From Gymnopus androsaceus JB14 (lineage: Eukaryota > Basidiomycota > Agaricomycetes > Agaricales > Omphalotaceae): a stretch of 64,000 bases of DNA. Shown here in pieces: positions 44,949 through 54,513 of this stretch; the stretch's first letter is position 1; every line of letters starts with the position of its first letter. The stretch is from NCBI GenBank assembly GCA_009733575.1, contig ML769387.1, positions 434,001-498,000 on the forward strand, given 5' to 3'. The notes beneath the pieces are model-generated. The model was given only the letters and a program-made list of their open reading frames with translations, searched no databases and had not been told where the DNA came from. The translations under genes were made by a program, and so were the position numbers.

Positions 44949-45329
44949 GCAAGAGCCCTAGAAAAAGGATTTGACACGCAAGAGCGACGCGAAACAGGCT
45001 GTAAAGTGTGAGCACGTGACTGTTTCGCATCCTGGGTTTTGGCCCATTTTCTACATTTCAAAAGTTCACCACCTCTACAGTGGGCACATCATCAAGATAA
45101 AATCCAAAGAAATTTGAGACTATACTATGGATATTCTAGTTTTGGTCTATGTACAAAAACATACCAAAAAAGTATATATTTTGCTCAGAAACAGCCGATT
45201 TTCCTTAATTGTTTCGCTTCCCAGTTCACCACTGTAACAAAGTCACTACAATATTAATCTGTTAGGGAGCTGCCAAGTCAGGAAAATACATACATGGTGC
45301 TCTTCTCTAGTAAGGATTTATTCCTTAAT

Positions 45330-46245
45330 CACCTTAGCTATTAGAGCATCCTTGAGATTAGCCACTGCAATGACCTTGGATGCTTCAGTCAATAAGATGA
45401 TAAGTGCTGATAAGTGCTACCCCCGAGGTTGTTTGGAGCCCATTCTCGGGTTCGTTCCTATCGCCCTGTTTCCCCCAATTAGCGAACAGTACTAGTAGGA
45501 TTTTACAAGAACAATTGAGCTTTACCTTTCTGTTTTTGTCGCAAAACGGAATATCCCCAATGCAAAAGATAGCTAATCCTTCATGTTGAACGTAATGCCC
45601 ACACAAGGATTTTAGCGCAGGCGGTCGGGTCAATGATGGGAATCAAGAATCACGAAACCGTTCCATTCTCGGATGTAAGTACTGAGTATTTAACTACCAA
45701 AATAATATGAAATAAAATGTAAGTTACTAAGAACTAATAACGAAGTGGAGGGATGAAACTTGTAAGGTGTTTAGGCATAAATCAAATATATGAAGGATAC
45801 CGGCTAGCCAAAGCGTAGAATCTTGTGAAAGGTTGCAGATCGGAGACCATCTTAGCGCTCCCTTCAACACTTGAAACAGCTTTCTGGCATGTGGATTATT
45901 CATGATGTCCTTTAGATGTTCAATCTAGGTTCAACATTCACGGATTGTGACAGTCAGGTGCTCGGTGCGATCAAGGCGTGAATACCCTAGGGAATGCTCC
46001 AATCTTTGCCTTGACGCTGGAATTAGAAATGCAAGAAAGAGGCCAAGGTCAGTCTCAATAAAAAACATTGAAAGCAGCTCGCGCGCGCGCGGACATGCAT
46101 GTTAATCAAAGCTATCTGTCATCCACTTTGCAGGACACACAAAGCTAGAACTACAAGATACTTGAGTTTCTGGCATAGGGTATCTCGGCACCATCTCAAA
46201 GCATAGACTGCGTGACTGAATAACTGGCCTTTTCGCGCATCAGAC
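45330..46245 (-). pseudogene. Partial degenerate duplicate of the 3' part of the Crb2-like gene
   Basis: Blocks here match 57600-58550 in the same orientation: gcatccttgaga, gataagtgctacccccgagg, ggagcccattctcg, agctttacctttctgtt, caatctttgccttgacgctgg and gcatagactgcgtgactgaa with the equivalent parental strings. Introns are kept, so it is a DNA-level duplication, not a retrocopy. An unrelated 225-bp stretch interrupts it (about 45636-45860) and about 325 bp of the parental BRCT coding part is deleted near 46185. No open reading frame remains. Confidence 0.82.
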
Positions 46246-46733
46246 TTGTCAGTCCACCACGGATTCTCCTCCTTAAATTCACTTCAGGCAACGGTACAGA
46301 TGTGTCACCTATGACACCAGCAACTTTCAGTGGTAGCAAAAAGAGGTTCAGTGTTTTGTTGGCACCTGTCAAGACTGCTCCCACGACTGCTTTTTTGAGT
46401 CAAATTTCTCCAGAGTCTCAGCTAATAAAGAACTCTGAAATAAGTTGCCTACTAGTTGTTCATAGTATTATGCTCACAGTAGACCAACGTTAGACATCTT
46501 TCGTCTACATAAAAAGCCTGGTAAGGATGGAAGTGGAGAATTTTGCGACATTGCCCACAGAGTGATGTTACGCTTACTATTGAAAGGGAACTTGGTGAAG
46601 GAGTTTGAAATGAGATTGATTTGCAATATCATTATACAAACACATTTTATTCGTGCCACAACATTGATATTGTACAAACACACAGATTGGATAAACTGGA
46701 TATGATGGAGGAAATTTTGAATCCATGGAAACA
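46246..46733. other. Gap with a short repeat shared with 37738-37830
   Basis: At 46462-46545 a segment (ATAGTATTATGCTCACAGTA, then ...TTAGACATCTTTCG, then GCCTGGTAAGG) matches 37738-37830 at roughly 75-80 percent. No gene recognised. Confidence 0.5.
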
Positions 46734-48250
46734 TCAGCTGAGGGGAATGCCTTTGCAGATTTTATCATGAACCTCACAGAAACCCGCCAAAGAGGCACCA
46801 TCACTGCTCAACCCCTTGAAGGTGTTGTAGTAGTTTCGGCGTTTTTCGTCAGTTAACCTCAGCAGCTTCTTGTCCATTTTGCCTGCGATGTAGTTGAACT
46901 TGATGATAGGGAACCATTTGTCGTTCTCCTTCAGACTAGTCCTGACCACATCGCTGTTGAGCTTGACAGCGATTGTTCGGTGTGAATGGAAAACATGACC
47001 ACCTGCGAAGGCTCCTGTCACAACGAAATGCTTCACGAACTTGAACGTATCTTCCCACACAATCTCCGCTGGCAGTTTCAGTAATTGCTCGTGGCGGTCT
47101 ACAACTTCTGAAGGGTCATGAAGATACTCATACACATCGCACGCGGCCCAGCCATAGTGTGTGATCGCATGACTCAACAGAATCTTTGCTGCTTCCTCCG
47201 GATTGATGGTTGAAACTGACTGCTGCTGCTCCTGCATGTTGTCTTGTGGATGCTCATCTACATGCACGTCCTTGTCTTCCATCATCTCGTCCTCATGCTT
47301 GTTGTGAATGTGAGTGAAGTCTCGGCCGGAAATCAGAGTGTCTTCCAGAGTTGTACAATGAATTAAATGCAGTTCGAATTCCGGTTTTACTGGGTTGTCT
47401 TGGTGATTGAGCCAGTAATCAATTGCCTTGATTGTCTGGGTATATTGCTGCTGTACCTTCCAGCTGTCAGGATGGTCAGCGGTTATCTCGTGATATTAAG
47501 AGAAGACATACCCAGCCAAAAGTTCTTCGACTGTCCAGAAAGGAAACCCCACGTACGCACATGCCTCCTCTCTAGCCAAATGTGGTACCGTTTTGGGTCA
47601 GGGGAAGCCACCTGAACAGCGAACACTCTCAGTGCTGCAGCCAGACCAACAGGCTCCTCCGCTTTGGCATCCACGTCGATTAAAGCCCATATAGAGGAGT
47701 TAGAAGCTGAAACCCTGGGTACAGTGGTGAAGTCGAATGTGGAAGGTGATATCGGTGTGTAGGCGCGATCATTGTAGAACAAAATAATGTGTACATTGTG
47801 ATAGAAGAGGACCGGAGCTCTCGGAACCGGCGAATCGTCTTTGAGGGTCAATAGAACAGCAAGTAGGTACCACAGGAATATGCTTTTTCCTGTGCAAAAC
47901 TTGAGTATTCCACACTGATACTTGATAATCAGGATATGCACCTGTACCTGGTTGGCCAGTAATCAGAACTCCGGTATGATTAATGTATTTTCGTTGGTAG
48001 CGTCCAAAAAGATGTTCAACCATAGCAGGATAAGTAGCCAAAACCATGACCATACTCCCACAGTCAATGTCATTGAGCGTATAGGTCAAAGGCATATTTT
48101 TCGACTTTGTCCAGTGTTCGCAGGTAAGGACCTTTATCGTCTAGGGGATTGGCCTGATTCTTCCAATAATCCAACAGGCCCTGCCACCTCAGTTCAGCAG
48201 CCTCCCATTGAAGAAAACGGTTCTGAGGCCAAGGGTAGATGTCGAGAGGG
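46734..48250 (-). CDS. Crinkler/RHS-type P-loop NTPase protein, 5' end unclear
   Basis: It resembles the P-loop proteins of the Crinkler/RHS class abundant in basidiomycetes, known as effectors or genome-conflict proteins elsewhere. Spliced minus-strand reading: an upstream DIYPWPQNRFLQWEAAEL segment, AMVEHLFGRYQRKYINHTGV, Walker A LITGQPGTG|KSIFLWYLLAVLL (intron inside the P-loop), VLFYHNVHIILFYNDRAY, FAVQVASPDPKRYHIWLE, and FPFWTVEELLAG. A further GT-AG intron (about 47465-47512) leads to a C-terminal helical region with ILLSHAITHYGWAACDVYEY, FVVTGAFAGGHVFHSHRTIA and LSSDGASLAGFCEVHDKICK. The segment before MPLTYTLNDID is in another frame and has a stop, so the 5' part is broken or its intron was missed. 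I could not identify a nuclease domain. Confidence 0.62.
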
Positions 48251-48259
48251 GGTTTGATT

Positions 48260-50373
48260 CGTAGCAGTCCGATTGATCGGATTTATACCAGATCAAGATC
48301 CGATGTCGGAAGACACCGAACCCAGCTGGTGGGCGCTACTATCTATGGCCTATTTACGGACTACAATACGGAGTTACCAAAACAATAAGTAACCCCAAAA
48401 TAAGTAACACAAAAATAACAAGCAGTACTGCACCACCAAACTCGAAGAGATAAGCAGAGGACTTTTGCAAGTAAGAAGCACAGAGTGATAGTGGTGGGAA
48501 AGTTGATGATGACTGGAAATGAATTTGGGAACTGAGGGAAGAAGGGAGAATGGTGCAATGTTGAACACCTTGCACCCTTTTATTACTTCCTGAATGCCGC
48601 TAATACCAGCTGATCTGCTTTAAACCTTTGATTCAACACTGCCTTCCATTCCTCGCTACAGTGTTGCATAGAAAGAGCTATTGAATAAGGTTGTGGTTGC
48701 TATCTGGTTGCCATCCGCCTCAATCACAGACTTAACAAGATACTGTACACTATCCTTTAGGCTCAGAATGCATATTCAATCCAAAATGATTCAAGCAATT
48801 GCCTTGGAGATGATTTCTGTGCTAAATTCACTACTTAGGTCAAGACATTAAAACTTAAATATCCTTCTGGTTCACGAGAAATGGAATAGATTTGGAACAG
48901 AAAAATAAGTCCAAACCCAGAAAGACGTATGACAGTAGATTTAATGGAATATGCTTATTCAAGGATTACACAGAGTATTGGACTGCCGATTTGTCAAATG
49001 AACGGGAAAAATAGCCTCGTTTGCAGGAATGAGAAGCAAAAAGCAAAGAACGGACTAACGGTACTGACCAATAAAAGACGTGCATTAAATGCCAGGCTTC
49101 TATTTAAAAAATATATCAAAAAAAGGGCCTAAAACCAAGTGCGATGCCAGCTGAGAACAAAAAACAGGTAGTAATACAACCGGGGTCAAACAGACAATTG
49201 GGCTGTTAGACAAGCAGCAGGCGCCCCTAAATCATCAAATTCTGAAAGGAAACAACAACTTTAGAATAAATTTAAAGAATAGACTAATAAGAGGGCACTC
49301 ACTGACAAATAAAAGACAGGCATTGAATGCCCGGCTTCTGGAAACCGAGTATCCCCCCAAACAAAAAAAAACAAAATGCAAGCAGAGAAGTCCGTGGACA
49401 AGAACTGACTAATCAACAAAGATGTCGTTTTTGTTGCTGCTTGAGAGATTCACACAAAGGTATAAGCGGACATGGGTGCAGCCTGAAACAGCAGCTACAC
49501 CCTGCAAGAAAAATAGATTGACGAGCGATGGAATGGGTACATGAAGTGTAAAGTACAACTAGATTATTGCGATGATAAACAGGGAATGGGAGGGCAGGTA
49601 ATGCGAAATACAAAAGCTTTAAACGACACTGAGATTTTGTCGAGTCAGAAAAATAAGAAAACCGTAACCACTACACACACCTGAGAGTTTGTCAAGTCAG
49701 AAACTGACACCCGAACTCTCTACACAATAAATATCCTACAAGACAAGAGAATGTAAGACAAAGGATGATTGGCTGCAGAGCCGAGCACCTGCCAGTCAGA
49801 AAAGGGCAGGTGACCTGCAAGCGCGCGGAGCGTACCTGACTGACTAGACCAGAGTCTGAGGCGCGCTGAGCGTACACTGACTGTTTGTGAGAAAGGAAGG
49901 AAGTAGAGAAGCTAGTGTCTCTTACCTCGTTGATTAGACTTTTGTAAACAGCAATTTCAAATCCAATTAACGCATGCCAGCAGCGCCTAAAGTAATTGCG
50001 TAAGGCCAGAGGTGTAATAGGCAGGCGGCGCCTTTAGAGTATATAATGTTATTCCAATCAAACGGAGTGCTACGAATCAAACAATACCTGGATAAGCTTG
50101 GTGCACTCCGTTCAGTGTAGAGGAGAGGTATGGGAATCATACGAGTTGTATGTTCCCATACATACATAGAATTGTGGTTTGGCTGGGGCTTGGCCCGCGT
50201 TCCCGCCCGTGGACTCCGAGTGCTCACAGTCCCAACCAGAGCAGAGCTCCAACCCAAGAGCACAAGGAGGAGAGAAGACGGAAAGGGAACATGGGACCAA
50301 CACCCAGACAGAGTGATGCTCTGGATAGATGGTTGAAGCTATTTTGAGAGGACCATTAATAAAATGAAGATTA
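48260..50373. other. Accessory intergenic region
   Basis: No supported gene. A roughly 40-bp sequence (ACTGAC, AATAAAAGAC, GCATT, AATGCC, GGCTTCT) occurs at about 49063 and 49301, 240 bp apart. A 22-bp GCGCGC-GAGCGTAC-CTGACTG motif occurs twice, at about 49819 and 49860. Confidence 0.45.
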
Positions 50374-50806
50374 GTACCATCAACCAGTAGTGAGAATAGA
50401 GCTGCAAACCAGTTGGTCCAAGCAAAGAATAAAAAGGATAAAAATAATAAAAACAATACTGCCAACCAGCAGTAAGGATAGAGCTGCAGACCAGTTGGTC
50501 CAAGTGATGAAAAAAAACAATACCACCAGCCAGCGGTAAGGATAGAGCTGCGGACCAGTTGGTCCGAAAAATGGAAAAAAACAATACCGCTAACCAGCGG
50601 TAAGGATAGAGCTGCGAACCAGTTGGTCCGAGCGATGAAAAAAAAAAAAAAAAAAACAATACCACCAACCAGCGGTAAGGATAGAGCTGCGAACCAGTTG
50701 GTCCGAGCCAAGAAATAAATAAATAAACAAAAAAGATAAAACAAAATAATAAAATAAAATAAAGTGAAAAACCACCAACCAGCGGTGAGAATAGAGCTTA
50801 CGAAGG
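50374..50806. repeat. Minisatellite, about six units of 62-110 bp
   Basis: Each unit has an AACCAGCGGTAAGGATAGAG start and GAACCAGTTGGTCCGAGC core followed by an A-rich tract of variable length (one with more than 17 A). The conserved part is about 45 bp. The minus-strand open frame (RTNWFAALSLPL units) is most likely fortuitous. Confidence 0.85.
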
Positions 50807-51350
50807 GAACGAGACCTTATGCTGAGGAAGCTCCCGCGATTCAGTGGGAAACAAAGAAGGACTGGAGTCCAGAATCAAAAAGATTCTCTTATCGGGCTAG
50901 TGAGCCCGACGAGACCTGCAACGACAGGTTCCTTCATGAGGGCTATATGTAGCCCTGACATGGCCAGCATCCCCTCTGGGCTTGTCTTGATTGCATCGGG
51001 TGATGCAAGGAACTGAGCGATAGAGGCTCACCGAGGAAAGACTCAAAAAACCAATGTAAAATTGGCGGCGATGAGAGTCAGGATCAAGACAACTGAGCGC
51101 CTAGATGCCGAGTCTCTCGCCTTGCTAGCTTATCACGGATAGATGTCTGTGTATGATTTCATGAGCGAAAGCAGAAATAAGAGGAAATAAGCGCCCACAA
51201 ATCGAGGTTCCAACTTCCGACATTTCTCCTGAATTCTCCTGATTTTCCCGTCTGGCTCTCTAGATTTCAGGAAGCAATTCTTTTGCGGGCAATCTGGTTT
51301 GCTCTTGCTCACTCTTCTGCTCACAGGCTCTACAGGTTGCTTGTGTGAGC

Positions 51351-52744
51351 CACTATGCCAGCGCCAAACAATAACGGGCGAAATAATTAGCGAAATCATT
51401 GTCGTGATTAGTTACCTTTTTCGGCATGAATCGCGGTTGAAAAAGACCATGTTTCTCATAGGAAAAACAAATTGGGAAAAAGATGAAATTTCGCTCGGGA
51501 ATCTTATATGATTTCACCTGAAAAACATATCGCAATTGATTGTCTTTTTTGTTCGGAATTTCGCCGGTAATCTACTATCTTTCCCGTCTGAAAAAGATAA
51601 GGAAACATCTTATCTTTTTCACCTGTCATTCATTTTGTTTTTCGCTCGGGAAAGTTAATACCCAGGTCCCGGGCAGGGACTGGGCAGGAACTGGGCGGTC
51701 AGTCATGTGACTCTATGAATCTCTTCGCTAATGCACATCCAGGATTTACAGTACAGTATGTCTCGAATTTTTCACCTCATCTCATCCGCCCGGTAGCCCA
51801 ATCAGGTATGGGGGGGATACAGTTGTCCATCATGTACATGAATAGCAATAAACTCGAGTTTTAAGGGTAGCCGGCACACAAACTGACAAATATATATATA
51901 ACATTAGTCCACCATTGGATACTTAAGCAACAAATGGAGTGCCTACCTTATACAGTGTATTAGGTGCATTTTCGATAGGTCCGGCACATCTCGTGCTTCA
52001 TCTGACCACTTGAGCCTATCGTTTTGAGCAATGAGTACGGGCTAAGCGCCTGTTTAGCGCCAACGGACCGTGTTTCCGCACAACCTCGAACGACGGACCT
52101 TTATAAAGTATTTTCCTTCATCGAGTATCAATAAATATGATATATTAATGCATACCCATGCTTGCTGGTCAACTTATGTATTTTTTTCAAGTATAGCCGT
52201 ACACTTCATGGCTTACAGTTGGGTATAGTGCACTTACCATACGATAGTGGATATTCAATACAACTGTATCCCCCCATACCTGATATAACAGTATTGGGCT
52301 ACCGGGCGGATGAGATGAGGTGAAAAATTCGAGACATACTGTACTGTAAATCCTGGATGTGCATTAGCAAAGAGATTCATAGAGTCACATGACTGACCGC
52401 CCAGTTCCTGCCCAGTCCCTGCCCGGGACCTGGGTATTAACTTTCCCGAGCGAAAAACAAAATGAATGACGGGTGAAAAAGATAAGATGTTTCCTTATCT
52501 TTTTCAGACGGGAAAGATAGTAGATTACCGGCGAAATTCCGAACGAAAAAGACAATCAATTGCGATATGTTTTTCAGGTGAAATCATATAAGATTCCCGC
52601 GCGAAATTTTATCTTTTTCCCAATTTGTTTTTCCTATGAGAAACATGGTCTTTTTCAACCGCGATTCATGCCGAAAAAGGTAACTAACCACGACAATGAT
52701 TTCGCTAACTATTTCGCCCGTTATTGTTTGGCGCTGGCGTAGTG
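51351..52744. mobile_element. 1,394-bp CACTA foldback element with 3-bp target duplications
   Basis: It begins CACTATGCCAGCGCCAAACA and ends with the complement (TGTTTGGCGCTGGCGTAGTG), flanked by AGC on both sides (51348-51350, 52745-52747). That is the CACTA terminus and 3-bp duplication of the En/Spm-CACTA superfamily. The arms (51351-51826 and 52260-52744) are inverted repeats of about 480 bp differing at only a handful of positions plus one 10-bp gap. The 433-bp middle has no gene. The two 60-residue frames encoded by the arms are mirror copies and not genes. Non-autonomous; recent. Confidence 0.92.
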
Positions 52745-54513
52745 AGCGTAAAGAGGCCTCATCAATTCAAGCTGGTTATTATAAATAACCGTTGCTCTTC
52801 TGTTACGGTTTAATGCAAACTCAAAGAATTGCATATCCACAAGGTTCCTTTCACGAAACCACTTGCTTGGAATATAAGGCGTGTAGACTCCCTTTTGGCT
52901 TTGGTATCTTGCTCACCATTGTCCTTAGACCAACCCCATCTGCAAAAAGTTCTATGGAAACCGAACCAGCGCTTCAAAACCTCTTAGATTCTCGCAGAGA
53001 TAGGAACTCCTCCCAATTCCACCTTTACGCCTTCCCAATTCGCTAATAACCACCTGTCGTCCCAACATTGAACGCATTCCAGAATTCCTCGTTTTTGCTC
53101 TTCAAATCCAAATTCCTGTAATAGCCGGTGTTTATAAGATTCAAACAATCCATTGCATAAATCGTGTCAGTTGGTTTTGCCCATCACGGCTGTTCCAGAA
53201 AACCTAGGCCACTTCGAAATTTCGCTCAAGTGATGCAAGAAATTCAATCTTGGTGGTTGTGAGTGAATGAATAGCAACTGAATACTAGGGAGCTGTATTG
53301 AACAAATCTTTTGAAGTGGCCTAGGTTTCTGGAACAGCTGCAACGAGCCTCCGTTCGCGGAAAAGTTGCTCGCCCGATCTTTCTTCTTCCCGATTTTGCA
53401 TTCAATCAATCCCAAAACATCTTTTTCCATTTCATATATGATATTCTCGCAGTATGTCGTTTCCAGCGTCCGAGAAAGACTGGGCATTCAGTGACATTGG
53501 CGGCAAATTTCGTCAAGAGTTCATCCTACTTATTGGCTCACCACCACGGTCCACGGGAGTTTCATGTTCCAGCATGGGCGCTGCACGACCTTGGGCTCAG
53601 TGCGAACGAAGTAACAATCATCACTCCCACGACATGACCTTTTGAGTTCCGGATAATTGCATTTAATGCATCATGCTTCACACCAACTCCCTAAAATCCA
53701 TTCAATGCAGGCATGAGCTCTTTCTGGAATGCATTTTGTATCCTAATGCTGCGAAGGAGATCCAGGATGCGATTCCAAGGAACAGCTGGCAAAAGAATTT
53801 TTCTCTCACCTTGAGGAGTTGGTTGAGGTTAAACCGAATTGTATTGTTCACAATTTAATTAATCTTTCTTGGGCTTCTGCGTATGCTGACTGTATCTTTG
53901 CAGCTTGACACCTTATCACATAAGTTAAAAGCTCTTCAGGATCCGGTTCTCAGCAACCAGAACTCGTGGAATTACATGTTGGTGTCCGTAATACTTAGAA
54001 TAATGTGCAGTATGGAGTCAACTTGTGTTATAATCAGATAGCAGAACAACAACCTTCACCGCAAAACACAGATATCGTTAGGGTTTGCTGTCGTGAACAG
54101 ATGTGGGATTGTGGAATATGTGGAAGGACAAGATCGAGTTAAGCCGCACTACCTTCAGATAATACTACTACTAAACACACGCCCAGATAATACTGCTACA
54201 TGCACGTCTTGATTTCTATAAGGTGACTCGGGCTTGACTCGGGCTACTATAAAAATTGCTCTATTGCTTGTCGGGAATGCATATGCATGCATCTGTGCCA
54301 TGTAACACGCTTCCTTCCTTCCTTCCTCTAACAATGATATGTCTGTCATCAGAGTTGGTAACTTATTCTTCTTTGAACTGCTTCGGAAGACGGAGCAATG
54401 CATGACAAGTCAATCAACCCGTGTTAAAAGTGCTCTCTGAAAACAGTCGATGTTAATAATATCGCTCAATCGCTTACAGGCTGCGTCAAGCTTCTCTGAT
54501 TCCTCCGATTACT
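52745..54513. other. Intergenic with an inverted repeat; no supported gene
   Basis: Apart from the 53190-53337 inverted repeat and a TTCC run (about 54309-54328), no coding signature was recognised. Open frames up to 108 residues look random. Confidence 0.45.
53190..53337. repeat. 148-bp palindromic MITE-like unit
   Basis: 53190-53215 (CTGTTCCAGAAAACCTAGGC, then CACTTC) is complementary to 53313-53337 with one gap, leaving a 97-nt loop. The size and form fit a small MITE; no clear target duplication. Confidence 0.65.

Larger units (their letters stand above)
42622..45234. mobile_element. TA-flanked inverted-repeat unit containing a helicase pseudogene
   Basis: The left end CAGTGGGAAACCGGGAAGCG (then AAAC) and the complement of the right end CAGTGGTGAACTGGGAAGCG (then AAAC) agree over about 24 bp with three mismatches, and TA borders each side (42620-42621, 45235-45236). 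This fits a Tc1/mariner-like target. The span includes a RecQ-like pseudogene and a short AT-hook-like frame but no DDE transposase. Alternatively the ends belong to two separate related MITEs. Confidence 0.45.

Noticed and set aside
46081..46092. GCGCGC run as a Z-DNA regulatory site
   Set aside because: Only 12 bp, within a decayed duplicate, with no gene to control.
50112..50744. 210-residue minus-strand frame with RTNWFAALSLPL repeats
   Set aside because: It is a translation of the minisatellite and its A-tracts; no start context, splice signals or family.
51353..51535. Two 60-residue open frames, here and at 52560-52742, as a small conserved protein
   Set aside because: They are mirror copies created by the CACTA arms; the similarity is explained by the inverted repeat.
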